DNA of 64,000 nucleotides from JALORV01 sp963702595 (GTDB lineage Bacteria > Pseudomonadota > Gammaproteobacteria > Burkholderiales > Burkholderiaceae_F), in contig CAVPDC010000016.1 of the NCBI GenBank assembly GCA_963702595.1, forward strand, positions 186,001 through 250,000, in the 5' to 3' direction. Shown here piece after piece: positions 1 to 9,329 of the stretch. Position numbers and translations under genes: made by a program. The notes beneath the pieces are model-generated. The model was not told where the DNA came from, did no database searches, and was given only the letters and a program-made list of their open reading frames with translations. Position 1 is the stretch's first letter. Each line of letters opens with the position of its first letter.

Positions 1-1786
1 TCAGCGCGTCGATGTGCATGAAGGCCGGCGTGCCCATCAGGTCGGCCACCAGCGCGACCACCGGCACATCGAGGCTCTTGCGCGCGCCCTGCAGCACTTC
101 GACCCGGACGCGGTCACCCGGACGCACGGCCAGCAGATCGGCCAGCGTGCGATTGATGACCAGGCCTTCGTCGGGCAGCGGCACATCGCGCAGATCGTCA
201 TCCAGCAAAAGGCGCAGCGTCGCTCCGGTTGGCAGACCGGTCAACGTCGTTCGGTAGCTGCGGTGGCCGTGCAAGAGTCTGACCGGAGCCGAGCGGTCAA
301 TCTCTACGCGCATCACGCCGGGTAATCGCATCAGCTCGTACACGGCACTGTTCGACGCCGGTTCCGCCAGCACCAGACTGACGTCCTGGCGCTCGCGCAT
401 GCGGAACTCGACTTCGAACAGGTAGTCGATTGCGTCTCGCCACCAGGTGCCGGAAATCAGTATCGCGACCGCGCCGGCAATTCCAAGCGTCGTGGCGAGC
501 GCGCGCCCCGGTCGGCGCTCCATATCGCGCAGGAGCATGCGCAGTGCCGGCGAATACAGCCGCCCGAGTCCGAAGCGCTCGGCCACGGTCCGACGGTACG
601 TCGGCGGTGAAGGTGGCTGCATGGCTGTTGAAGGGGCCAGGCGCACGACACCCTGCAGTGCGCGCAGCGCTCCGGCAAGGGCTGCCACGAGCGAGGCCAG
701 CGCGCCGTACGCCACCACCCAAAGCGGCAGTTCAAAGTCGAGCGTTGGAAAGTGGAAGAACTCGGCGTAGAGCTCGGTCAGCAGGCGGCCCAGCCAGGCA
801 CCGGCGGCGAGGCCCGTCACGATGCCGAGCAACACGATCACCAGCACGAATTTCAGGTAGTGCAGGCCGATGCGGACGTTGGGATAGCCGAGCGCCTTCA
901 GCACCGCGATCTGCCCACGTTGCGTGCCGATCTGCCGCGTCAGTACAACGTTCAGCAGGAACACGGCGACACCGAGGAAAACGCTCGGCAGCACCAGCCC
1001 GAACACGCGCATCTCGGCAATCTCCTGCGTGATGGCCTTGTGCGACGGCTGCTCGTCCCTTCCATAGGCACCCGTCGAGCCGTAGGGTTCAAGCAGCCGG
1101 TCGAGCCGATCGATCGTCGCACCTTCGGATGCCCCGTGCGCGAGTCGCAGTGCCACGCGGTTGAACGCGCCTTCCATGTTGAACGCTGCCGCCAGACGCT
1201 TGCGGCCGATCCAGAAGATGCCGAAGCTGGCGTCGTCGCCGACCCCGTGCGCCGCCGGGAAGATGTACTCGGGCGACAGCACGATGCCGACCACCTCGAG
1301 CTGCTCGCGCTTGCCATTGAGCAGGGCGCGCAGCGTCGAGCCCGGCTTCAACCCGCGCTTGTCGGCAAAAGTCTGGTTCACGAGGACCTGGTTCGAATCG
1401 GGCGCATCGATCCAGCGCCCGGCCATCAGCGTCAGCCGGTTCATCGCCGGCAGGCCATGCTCCGGCAGCGCGATTATCCGGCCGACCGTTGGCTCGACAA
1501 CGCCGGGCAGATCCAGCAGCACGTCGTAGCTCAGTGTCGCCGCGACCGCGGCGACGCCGGGCAGCTCCAGAATGCGTGGCGCGACACTTGTCGGCACGCG
1601 GCGAGCCGTCGCAAACACCTGCGCGAAGCGCGCGCTCTCGTAATACTCGGCCTGCATGCGCTTCAGCGCCTCATAGGTCGACAGCGAGGCGCTGAACGCC
1701 GCGATGCCACTCGCCACCACCAGTGCGATCGTCACCACCTGTCCCCGCAGGTGCCAGATGTCCCGCACCAGCTTGCGGTCCAGCAT
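1..1786 (-). CDS. FtsX/MacB-type ABC transporter permease (3' end beyond the window)
   Basis: Inner-membrane permease of an FtsX/MacB-type exporter, working with the ATPase encoded immediately upstream. About 595 codons are visible; the C-terminus lies beyond position 1. The translation begins MLDRKLVRDIW and shows a first membrane segment at about residues 16-36, a large periplasmic domain, an FtsX block of three membrane segments at about residues 260-380, then another membrane segment near 425-442 that opens a second periplasmic domain. This two-FtsX-domain layout fits the roughly 800-residue permeases paired with LolD-like ATPases. The start ATG lies two bases after the ATPase stop, so the genes are co-transcribed and probably translationally coupled. 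Substrate (lipid, lipoprotein or other) cannot be told from the sequence. Confidence 0.9.
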   Translation of the reverse strand, partial: MLDRKLVRDIWHLRGQVVTIALVVASGIAAFSASLSTYEALKRMQAEYYESARFAQVFATARRVPTSVAPRILELPGVAAVAATLSYDVLLDLPGVVEPTVGRIIALPEHGLPAMNRLTLMAGRWIDAPDSNQVLVNQTFADKRGLKPGSTLRALLNGKREQLEVVGIVLSPEYIFPAAHGVGDDASFGIFWIGRKRLAAAFNMEGAFNRVALRLAHGASEGATIDRLDRLLEPYGSTGAYGRDEQPSHKAITQEIAEMRVFGLVLPSVFLGVAVFLLNVVLTRQIGTQRGQIAVLKALGYPNVRIGLHYLKFVLVIVLLGIVTGLAAGAWLGRLLTELYAEFFHFPTLDFELPLWVVAYGALASLVAALAGALRALQGVVRLAPSTAMQPPSPPTYRRTVAERFGLGRLYSPALRMLLRDMERRPGRALATTLGIAGAVAILISGTWWRDAIDYLFEVEFRMRERQDVSLVLAEPASNSAVYELMRLPGVMRVEIDRSAPVRLLHGHRSYRTTLTGLPTGATLRLLLDDDLRDVPLPDEGLVINRTLADLLAVRPGDRVRVEVLQGARKSLDVPVVALVADLMGTPAFMHIDAL

Positions 1787-1788
1787 GC

Positions 1789-2517
1789 TCACCACTGGAT
1801 CTCCTCGGGCGAGAGCTTCGTTGTGTTGACCTTGACCTCGGCGATGCGACCATCGGCCATGCGCAGCACGCGGTCAGCGATGCCGGCGATGGCAGCGTTG
1901 TGCGTGATCACCGCGGCCGTCGTGCCGAGCTCCTGGTTGATGCGCGCGATGGCCTGCAGCACGACCTTGCCGGTTGCATAGTCGAGGGCACCCGTCGGCT
2001 CGTCGCACAGCAGCACGTCAGGTCGCTTGGCAATCGCCCGTGCGATCGCGACGCGCTGCTGCTCGCCGCCGGAGAGCTGAGACGGGAAGTGATCGAGGCG
2101 GTCGCTCAGCCCCACGAGCGACAGCGCCTCCTCGGGCGACATCGGCTGCGGCGCCAGCTCGGTCACCAGCGCGACGTTCTCGCGCGCCGTCAGGCTCGGG
2201 ATCAGGTTGTAGAACTGGAACACGAAGCCGACATGCTCACGCCGGTAGCGGGTCAGCTCAGCTTCGCTCGAGTGCCCGAGATCATGGTCGCGCCAGCGCG
2301 CAGTGCCCGAAGTCGGCGTGTCGAGCCCGCCGAGAATGTTGAGCAGCGTCGACTTGCCGCTGCCCGAAGGCCCGAGTAGCACGACGAACTCGGAGGCGTA
2401 GATGTCGAGATCGACGCCGCGCAGCGCGTGCACCTCCACCTCGCCCATGCGATAGATCTTGGTCAGGCCGCGCGCAGTGAAAACCGCCTGAAGCTGCGGC
2501 TGAAGAGTGGCTTCCAT
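1789..2517 (-). CDS. LolD/MacB-like ABC transporter ATPase
   Basis: Cytoplasmic ATPase that drives the FtsX-type permease downstream. Its 242 residues contain Walker A GPSGSGKST (about 49-57), a Q-loop in FVFQFYN, the signature LSGGEQQRVAIARA, Walker B VLLCDEPTGALD and an H-loop VITHN. Length and motif spacing are typical of the LolD/MacB/DevA group. ATG at 2517 is used; a GTG two codons upstream (2523) is equally possible and neither has a strong ribosome site. The A-less VLLCDEP Walker B and the missing MacB-type fusion to a membrane part indicate a separate ATPase subunit. First gene of a two-gene operon. Confidence 0.93.
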   Translation of the reverse strand: MEATLQPQLQAVFTARGLTKIYRMGEVEVHALRGVDLDIYASEFVVLLGPSGSGKSTLLNILGGLDTPTSGTARWRDHDLGHSSEAELTRYRREHVGFVFQFYNLIPSLTARENVALVTELAPQPMSPEEALSLVGLSDRLDHFPSQLSGGEQQRVAIARAIAKRPDVLLCDEPTGALDYATGKVVLQAIARINQELGTTAAVITHNAAIAGIADRVLRMADGRIAEVKVNTTKLSPEEIQW

Positions 2518-2643
2518 GTTCACGCGATGCCCGGCGACCCGCGCCGGACGATCATTAGAAGTCGGTCTTCAGCCTGCGCTTTCCCCGCCCTTTCGCGCTG
2601 ACCCGCATCAACGACCGGACCGGCCGGCCTGGCTGCGCTCGAC

Positions 2644-2784
2644 TCAGATCAAGGCCTCCTCGAAGAGGACACTGTCACCGTCCTCGTGGACGATGCGCAA
2701 GCCCTTCTTCAGGTGCTGCGCCCGCAGGCCCAGGCGGTTGGCCGCAGGGCCGGCGGCCGACTTCACAAGCTTTGCACTCGCCAT
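2644..2784 (-). CDS. possible small 46-aa protein divergent from uvrA, unknown function
   Basis: Short minus-strand frame starting MASAKLVKSAAG and ending VLFEEALI. I do not recognise it. In favour: nearly 90% of third codon positions are G or C, as in real genes here; the frame stays coding-like for about 25 codons upstream of the ATG; and a strong LexA box lies about 90 bases upstream. Against: no Shine-Dalgarno sequence before the ATG and no known family. The true start could lie further upstream, perhaps after an indel, because another frame begins with ATG at 2870 right beside the LexA box. It may be an SOS-controlled peptide or nothing. Confidence 0.35.
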   Translation of the reverse strand: MASAKLVKSAAGPAANRLGLRAQHLKKGLRIVHEDGDSVLFEEALI

Positions 2785-2871
2785 CTGCAAGCGCTGCGCG
2801 GGCAGGCCGACACCCGCACCGTGGTCAGCGGGACACAGGTCAGCGTCTTCATGGGTGTGCCCACAGCCATG

Positions 2872-2887
2872 CTGTATATTTTTACAG
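2872..2887. promoter_or_regulatory. LexA (SOS) box upstream of the uvrA fusion
   Basis: The palindrome CTGTATATTTTTACAG matches the proteobacterial LexA consensus CTGT-N8-ACAG with an AT-only core, in otherwise GC-rich DNA. It lies 204 bases before the chosen uvrA start and about 90 bases before the small divergent ORF. uvrA is a classic SOS gene, so damage-inducible control is the natural reading; the long distance implies a leader of up to about 200 bases. The rest of 2524-3091 holds nothing else I can support: no terminator, no tRNA. Confidence 0.8.
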
Positions 2888-3091
2888 TACCATTCAGCGT
2901 TCCAATGTCTATGTTGCCCGCTGCTTTCGCCATGCCGCTGCGTCGGTGCAGACGACGGCGCCCCGTTTGTCCAAGCGATCGTCTGCCGCGAGCGCGGTCC
3001 CGTCCTCCCCATCGCGCGCGGGCGGGCGCGCAGAACGCCACGAGTAACATCACCTCCAACGGGTGCTCGCCTGCCCGCGCTCAATCCTCCG

Positions 3092-6000
3092 ATGGCCGAC
3101 GACTCCAAGCCCGTGTCGACTGACACGCGGCGTGCGATCCGCATTCGCGGCGCGCGCCAGAACAACCTCGCCAACCTCGACCTCGACATCCCGACCGGCG
3201 AGCTGGTCGTCGTGACCGGCGTTTCCGGCTCGGGCAAGAGCTCGCTGGTGTTCGACACGCTGTACGCCGAGGGGCAGCGTCGCTACGTCGAAACCTTCTC
3301 GCCGTACGCAAGGCAGTTCCTCGACCGCATGGACCGGCCCGCGGTGGATCGCATCGAGGGCGTGCCGCCGGCAATCGCGATCGATCAGACCAATCCGGTG
3401 CGTACGTCGCGCAGCACGGTCGGCACGATGACCGAGTTGAACGACCACCTGAAACTGCTGTTCGCGCGCGCAGCGCAGCTCTACTGCCGCCGGTGCGCGC
3501 AGCCGGTGCGACGCGACTCGGCCGGGTCGATCCTCGCCAGTCTCGCCGCGCGTGCCGCGCTGGCCGGCGAACCTCGGCTGACGGTGACGTTTCCGGTGCG
3601 CGTACCGAAGAATTTCGGCGAGGACGAGGTGCGCGCACACCTCGAGGCGCAGGGCTACACGAAGGTGCACGGCGAGCGCGCGCTGGCCGACTCCAAGGTG
3701 CTCGACGTCGTTTCGGACCGCTTCCGCTTCGCCGGGACCGAACGCTCGCGCGTTGCCGACGCGCTCGAGCGCGCGTTGCGGCTCGGCGGCGGACGCGTCG
3801 ACGTGCACGCGCAGGATGATGCAGCGAGCGCGACAACATGGCGCTACTCGACCGACCTGCACTGCGCCGACTGCGACATCCACTACGAGACGCCGCACCC
3901 GTCGACGTTTTCGTTCAATTCACCACTGGGCGCCTGCGAGACCTGCCGCGGCTTCGGGCGAATCATCGGCGTCGACTACGGGCTGGTGATCCCCGACGAG
4001 CGCAAGACGCTGCGCGACGGCGCGATCAAGCCGTTCCAGACCAAGTCGTTCATCGAGAACCAGCGCGATCTCGAGAAGAGCGCGGCGAAGGACGGCATTC
4101 CGCTCGACGTGCCGTTCCGCGAACTGACCGCCGCGCAGAAGGACTGGGTCATCGGCGGCGGCGCCGGATGGAAGAGCTGGAAAAAGAGCTGGCCTGGCAC
4201 CTGGTACGGTGTCAAGCGTTTCTTCGAGTGGCTCGAGAGCAAGGCCTACAAGATGCACATTCGTGTGCTCTTGTCGCGCTATCGCTCGTACACACCCTGT
4301 CCTGTGTGTGCGGGCAGCCGGCTGCGGCCTGACGCTACGCTCTGGAGAGCTGGAGCGCAGCCGGAGGCTGAAGCCGCGATGCCACCCGACGGCCGCTACC
4401 GGCGTTTTCGACCCGTGCATGCGTCGTGGTCGCAGGAGCAGCTTGATGCCATGTCCGGCCTTTCGCTCCATGATGTCATGCTGCTGCCGCTCGAACGCGT
4501 CAAGGCGTTCTTCGATGCGATCACCCTGCCGCCGCCGCTCGACGAGGCCACCGAGATGCTGCTCGACGAGCTGCGCGCGCGGCTGGCATTCCTCGTTGAC
4601 GTCGGCCTGGGCTATCTGACGCTCGATCGCCAGAGCCGCACGCTGTCGGGCGGCGAGGTCCAGCGCATCAACCTGACCACGGCACTCGGCACTTCACTCG
4701 TCAACACGCTGTTCGTGCTCGACGAGCCGTCGATCGGACTGCACCCGCGCGACATGCATCGCGTGATCGAGGTGATGCACCGGTTGCGCGATGCCGGCAA
4801 TTCGCTGGTCGTCGTCGAACACGATCCACAGGTGATGCTGGCAGCCGACCGTGTGCTCGACATGGGACCGGGGCCGGGCGAGCGCGGCGGACGCATCGTC
4901 TTCAACGGCACGCCCGACGAGTTGCGCCGCGCCGAGACTCTGACGGGCCGCTACCTGGGCGGGCGACAGTCGGTCGACGCCTCGCGTCCGCTGCCGGTGG
5001 CGCCGAATGCGCCGAAGGTCGTGCTGCAGGGCGCGCGCGAGCACAACCTGAAGGCGATCGATATCGAGATTCCGCTCAAGCGTCTCGTCTGCGTCACCGG
5101 CGTCTCGGGCAGCGGCAAGTCAACACTGATCCAGGACGTGCTGTACCCGGCACTCGCGAAGGCGAAAGGAAAGACTACCGAAACTCCGGGTGCCTTCGAC
5201 CGCCTGCTCGGCGATGACTGGCTCGACGACGTCGCGTTCGTCGACCAGTCGCAGATCGGCAAGACGACTCGCTCCAACCCCGCGAGCTACGTCGGGGCGT
5301 TCGACGCAATCCGCGCGATCTTCGCAAAGTCGCGCATTGCGAAGGAGCGCAACTACACCGCCGGCACCTTCTCGTTCAATTCCGGCGACGGCCGCTGCCC
5401 GACCTGCGGCGGCAATGGCTTCGAGCACGTCGAGATGCAGTTTCTGTCGGACGTCTACCTGCGCTGCCCCGACTGCGACGGCAAGCGCTTCCGACCCGAA
5501 ACGCTGGAGGTGACGATCGAGCGCGGCACGACGCGCGCCAGCATCGCCGACGTTCTCGACATGACGGTCAGCGAGGCGCTCGCCTTCTTCCGCGACGACG
5601 GCGAAGTCGCGCGCGTTCTGGCGCCGCTGGTCGACGTCGGGCTCGAGTACGTGAAGCTCGGCCAGCCGGTGCCCACGCTCTCCGGCGGCGAAGCGCAACG
5701 GCTGAAGCTCGCGGGCTTCCTCGCCAAGGCTGCCAGCGGCAAGCCACCGACCCGTGGGACGCTGTTCCTGTTCGACGAGCCGACGACCGGCCTGCACTTC
5801 GACGACGTCGCCAAGTTGATGCGCGCCTTCCGCAAGCTGCTGACCGCTGGCCACTCGCTGGTCGTCATCGAGCACAATCTCGACGTCATCTCCGCGGCCG
5901 ACTGGCTGATCGACCTCGGACCAGAAGGCGGCGATGCGGGTGGAGAAGTCGTCGCCGTCGGGACGCCGGATGACGTCATCGCGGCCGCGCGCTCGCATAC

Positions 6001-8803
6001 CGGGCGCGAACTGGCCGCGTACCGCGCCGCGCTTGCGAATCATGCGCCGCGGGTCAACGAGCCGCGGCCCGCTTACGACGCCGGCCGCCCGCTGCAGACG
6101 CTGATGAGCGAGCGCCGCCGCGCAGCGCGTGATGTCATCGAAGTACGCAATGCGCGCGAGCACAACCTGAAGTCGATCGATGTCGACATTCCGCGTGACA
6201 CGTTCACGGTGATCACCGGCGTCTCTGGCTCGGGCAAGTCGACGCTGGCGTTCGACATCCTGTTCAACGAAGGGCAGCGCCGCTACCTCGAGTCGCTGAA
6301 CGCCTATGCGCGCTCGATCGTGCAGCCGGCCGGCCGGCCCGACGTCGACGCGATCTACGGCATCCCGCCGACGGTGGCGATCGAGCAGCGCACCTCGCGC
6401 GGCGGCCGCAAGTCGACGGTCGCAACGCTGACCGAGCTCTATCACTTCCTGCGGCTCATCTACGTGAAGCTCGGCGTGCAGCACTGCCCCGACTGCGCCG
6501 TGCCGGTGACGCCGCAGTCATTCGACGCGATCGTCGCGCAGGTGATGCGCGAGGCGAAGGGCGAACACATCGGCGTGCTAGCGCCACTGGTCGTCAATCG
6601 CAAGGGCGTCTACACCGACCTTGCGAAATGGGCCGCGGCGCGCGGCCACTCGCACCTGCGCGTCGACGGCGTGTTCCTGCCGACGGCGAAGTTCCCGCGC
6701 ATCGAGCGCTTCAAGGAACACACGATCGAGCTGCCGGTCGCGGACCTCGTCGTCACGGCGGAGAACGAGACCCGATTGCGCGGCGCGCTGGCAACGGCGC
6801 TCGAACACGGGCACGGTGTCGCGACGGTGATCCATCCGCTGCAGACATTGAAGCAGTCGATCGCACGCGGCAACTGGGGGCCGGCGCTGACGCAGAAGAG
6901 CTTCTCGACCAAGCGCGCGTGCCCCTCGTGCGGGCAAAGCTTCCCGGAATCGGATCCACGGCTCTTCTCGTACAACAGCAAGCACGGCTGGTGCGGGGGC
7001 TGCTTCGGCACGGGGCTGAAACTCACGGGCTTCGATGCCGAGCAGAGCGGCGAGGAAGTGTGGTGGAACGCCTGGTACGAGGGTGAAGCGGTTGCGTGTG
7101 ACGCTTGCCACGGCCAGCGGCTGAATCGCACCGCGCTGGCGGTGAAGTTCCGTGACCGCTCGATCGCCGAACTCGCGCAGCAGTCGGTGATCGAGGCCGG
7201 GGAGTTCTTCCGGAAACTCTCGCTGGCGGGCCGCGAAGCCGAGATCGCACGCGACGCGCTGGCCGAGATCCGCTCGCGGCTCGCGTTCCTCGAGGAAGTC
7301 GGCCTCGGCTATCTCGCACTCGACCGCGCCGCCCCGACGCTCTCCGGCGGCGAGGCGCAGCGCATCCGCCTCGCGGCGCAACTCGGCTCGAACCTGCAGG
7401 GCGTGGCGTACGTGCTGGATGAGCCGACGATCGGCCTGCACCCGCGCGACAACCGCATCCTGCTCGACGCGCTGCAGAAGCTCCAAAGCAAGGGCAACAC
7501 GCTGGTCGTCGTCGAGCACGACGAGGACACGATCCGGCGCGCGCAGCACCTGATCGACATCGGTCCTGCGGCCGGCGTGCGCGGCGGCCTCGTCGTCGCT
7601 CAGGGCAGCGTGGCCGACCTGATGGCGGCGCCCGATTCGGCCACCGGCGCGTTCCTGAAGGCGCCGCTGGCGCATCCGCTGCACGAGCGACGGCCCGTAA
7701 CGCGCGCCACGCCGCGCCTTGCGGTGCGCGACGCCCGCATGCACAACCTGCGGCGCGTCGACGCCGGCTTCCCGCTGGCGCGCCTGACGGTCGTCACCGG
7801 CGTTTCCGGCAGCGGCAAGTCGACGCTCGCGCGCGAAGTGCTGCTCGAAAACCTGAAGCGCGTCGTTGGCCAGCGCAAGCCGCGGCCCGAGTGGACCGGC
7901 TGCGAAGCCGTCGAGGGCTGGGAGCAGCTCGACCGTGTGCTCGAGGTCGACCAAACGCCGATCGGCAAGACACCGCGCTCATGCCCGGCGACCTACGTCG
8001 GCTTCTGGGACGCGATCCGCAAGCTTTTCGCCGAGACGCTCGAAGCACGCGCGCGCGGCTACGGTGCGAGCCGGTTTTCCTTCAATACGGCCGGCGGCCG
8101 CTGCGAGGCCTGCGAGGGCCAGGGCGTGCGAACGATCGAGATGAGCTTCCTGCCCGACGTGAAAGTGCTGTGCGATGTCTGCGGCGGTGCGCGCTTCAAC
8201 GAGGAAACGCTCGCGATCGGGTGGCGTGGCAAGTCGATCGGCGACGTGCTGAAGATGGACATCGACGACGCCGCCGAATTCTTCAGCGCGCAGCGCTCGA
8301 TCGCGCATCCGCTGGCGCTGCTGCAGGACGTCGGCCTCGGTTACCTGACGCTCGGCCAGCCGTCGCCGACGCTGTCGGGCGGCGAGGCGCAGCGCATCAA
8401 GCTGGTGACCGAGTTGTCGAAAGTTCGAGATGACGTGACGCGGCGCGGCCAAGTCCCGCCGAAGACACTCTACGTGCTCGACGAACCGACGGTCGGGCTG
8501 CACATGGCCGACGTCGGCAAGCTGATCCATGTGCTGCACCGGCTGGTCGATGGCGGCAACACGGTGGTCGTCATCGAACACAACCTGGACGTGATCGCCG
8601 AAGCCGACTGGATCATCGACCTCGGCCCGGAAGGCGGCGCCGGCGGCGGGCTCGCGGTGGCGCAGTGCACGCCCGAGGATCTGGTCGCGAAGTCGACACC
8701 CACCGCGCGAGCGCTGGCGGAGTTCATGGCCAGCCGTCCCCTCAGGGATGCGTCCACAGGGGCCGACCGCGGGGTAGACATGGCCGGCCGCGTGGCCGCG
8801 TGA
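3092..8803 (+). CDS. uvrA: UvrA-family excinuclease ATPase, tandem double-UvrA fusion
   Basis: DNA-damage recognition ATPase, here as two complete UvrA units in one 1903-residue chain, so four ABC ATPase domains. Walker A motifs G-V-S-G-S-G-K-S/T occur near residues 43, 670, 1043 and 1570, and the LSGGE signatures near 518, 863, 1416 and 1759. Each half keeps its Cys-X2-Cys zinc modules, for example CADC...CETC and CPTC...CPDC in the first half, CPSC...CGGC and CEAC...CDVC in the second. An ordinary UvrA has about 940 residues and dimerises; this form would carry both protomers in one chain. Such double UvrAs are known in proteobacteria, usually beside a normal uvrA elsewhere. Start ATG 3092 (MADDSKP) was chosen because the 195 codons before it are low-complexity, cross the LexA box and resemble no UvrA. 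Confidence 0.93.
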   Translation: MADDSKPVSTDTRRAIRIRGARQNNLANLDLDIPTGELVVVTGVSGSGKSSLVFDTLYAEGQRRYVETFSPYARQFLDRMDRPAVDRIEGVPPAIAIDQTNPVRTSRSTVGTMTELNDHLKLLFARAAQLYCRRCAQPVRRDSAGSILASLAARAALAGEPRLTVTFPVRVPKNFGEDEVRAHLEAQGYTKVHGERALADSKVLDVVSDRFRFAGTERSRVADALERALRLGGGRVDVHAQDDAASATTWRYSTDLHCADCDIHYETPHPSTFSFNSPLGACETCRGFGRIIGVDYGLVIPDERKTLRDGAIKPFQTKSFIENQRDLEKSAAKDGIPLDVPFRELTAAQKDWVIGGGAGWKSWKKSWPGTWYGVKRFFEWLESKAYKMHIRVLLSRYRSYTPCPVCAGSRLRPDATLWRAGAQPEAEAAMPPDGRYRRFRPVHASWSQEQLDAMSGLSLHDVMLLPLERVKAFFDAITLPPPLDEATEMLLDELRARLAFLVDVGLGYLTLDRQSRTLSGGEVQRINLTTALGTSLVNTLFVLDEPSIGLHPRDMHRVIEVMHRLRDAGNSLVVVEHDPQVMLAADRVLDMGPGPGERGGRIVFNGTPDELRRAETLTGRYLGGRQSVDASRPLPVAPNAPKVVLQGAREHNLKAIDIEIPLKRLVCVTGVSGSGKSTLIQDVLYPALAKAKGKTTETPGAFDRLLGDDWLDDVAFVDQSQIGKTTRSNPASYVGAFDAIRAIFAKSRIAKERNYTAGTFSFNSGDGRCPTCGGNGFEHVEMQFLSDVYLRCPDCDGKRFRPETLEVTIERGTTRASIADVLDMTVSEALAFFRDDGEVARVLAPLVDVGLEYVKLGQPVPTLSGGEAQRLKLAGFLAKAASGKPPTRGTLFLFDEPTTGLHFDDVAKLMRAFRKLLTAGHSLVVIEHNLDVISAADWLIDLGPEGGDAGGEVVAVGTPDDVIAAARSHTGRELAAYRAALANHAPRVNEPRPAYDAGRPLQTLMSERRRAARDVIEVRNAREHNLKSIDVDIPRDTFTVITGVSGSGKSTLAFDILFNEGQRRYLESLNAYARSIVQPAGRPDVDAIYGIPPTVAIEQRTSRGGRKSTVATLTELYHFLRLIYVKLGVQHCPDCAVPVTPQSFDAIVAQVMREAKGEHIGVLAPLVVNRKGVYTDLAKWAAARGHSHLRVDGVFLPTAKFPRIERFKEHTIELPVADLVVTAENETRLRGALATALEHGHGVATVIHPLQTLKQSIARGNWGPALTQKSFSTKRACPSCGQSFPESDPRLFSYNSKHGWCGGCFGTGLKLTGFDAEQSGEEVWWNAWYEGEAVACDACHGQRLNRTALAVKFRDRSIAELAQQSVIEAGEFFRKLSLAGREAEIARDALAEIRSRLAFLEEVGLGYLALDRAAPTLSGGEAQRIRLAAQLGSNLQGVAYVLDEPTIGLHPRDNRILLDALQKLQSKGNTLVVVEHDEDTIRRAQHLIDIGPAAGVRGGLVVAQGSVADLMAAPDSATGAFLKAPLAHPLHERRPVTRATPRLAVRDARMHNLRRVDAGFPLARLTVVTGVSGSGKSTLAREVLLENLKRVVGQRKPRPEWTGCEAVEGWEQLDRVLEVDQTPIGKTPRSCPATYVGFWDAIRKLFAETLEARARGYGASRFSFNTAGGRCEACEGQGVRTIEMSFLPDVKVLCDVCGGARFNEETLAIGWRGKSIGDVLKMDIDDAAEFFSAQRSIAHPLALLQDVGLGYLTLGQPSPTLSGGEAQRIKLVTELSKVRDDVTRRGQVPPKTLYVLDEPTVGLHMADVGKLIHVLHRLVDGGNTVVVIEHNLDVIAEADWIIDLGPEGGAGGGLAVAQCTPEDLVAKSTPTARALAEFMASRPLRDASTGADRGVDMAGRVAA

Positions 8804-8813
8804 CGCAAGCCGA

Positions 8814-9203
8814 TCACAAACCCCGCAGACGCGCCATCCAGCCGGGCGCGAGATACAGCACCAGCATGCCGAGCGCCAGGAAGCCGCCCCGAGTCGGGTC
8901 GAAGTCCTCCGTGATGCGAGCCCACGGATAGCCAAACCCGAAACGGCCCGCCGCCACTTCGGCGCCGATCATCAACGTCACCCACAGGAAGCCCACGCCG
9001 CGCCGCTGGCGCGGGGTACGTGGAGCGATCCACTTCACGGTCAGCCAGGTGACCAGCAGGATCAGTCCTGAGCCGACCGCGACCCCAATTTGCCGCGACC
9101 GCAGGTCCCCGATCAGCGGAACCAGATAGAGCGTACGCAGCGCACCGTGCGCCACCTCGACAGCGAAGATCAGCAGCCAGACAGCGAAAGCCTTCAGGTA
9201 CAT
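8814..9203 (-). CDS. hypothetical integral membrane protein, 129 aa
   Basis: Starts MYLKAFAVWLL and has three to four hydrophobic segments (about residues 4-20, 38-57, 68-85 and 105-122). I do not recognise the family. Convergent with uvrA, whose stop is ten bases away. The start at 9203 is preferred over an upstream in-frame start because the first membrane segment follows directly and the extra 18 residues are charged and not conserved-looking. Role unknown. Confidence 0.7.
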   Translation of the reverse strand: MYLKAFAVWLLIFAVEVAHGALRTLYLVPLIGDLRSRQIGVAVGSGLILLVTWLTVKWIAPRTPRQRRGVGFLWVTLMIGAEVAAGRFGFGYPWARITEDFDPTRGGFLALGMLVLYLAPGWMARLRGL

Positions 9204-9329
9204 CGTTGTCGCCGGGTCCGCGTCACCCGCATCGTGGACCACTCGGGACCGGGGCACTTACCCCGCATTCTGGACGTTGACCCGATGGCACGCTCGATAT
9301 GATGCGTCAACGCTTGGATCGTCACCGAC

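Noticed and set aside
752..1981. Long plus-strand open frame opposite the FtsX permease
   Set aside because: Lies antisense to a well-supported gene, has Arg/His/Gln-rich shadow composition and no domain.
2507..3091. 195-codon N-terminal extension of the uvrA frame
   Set aside because: Composition is Arg/Pro/Ala/Cys-rich and unlike any UvrA, it runs through the LexA box, and the ATG at 3092 gives the usual UvrA N-terminus.
5120..6484. 454-codon minus-strand open frame opposite uvrA
   Set aside because: Antisense shadow; the plus-strand protein keeps conserved ATPase motifs throughout.
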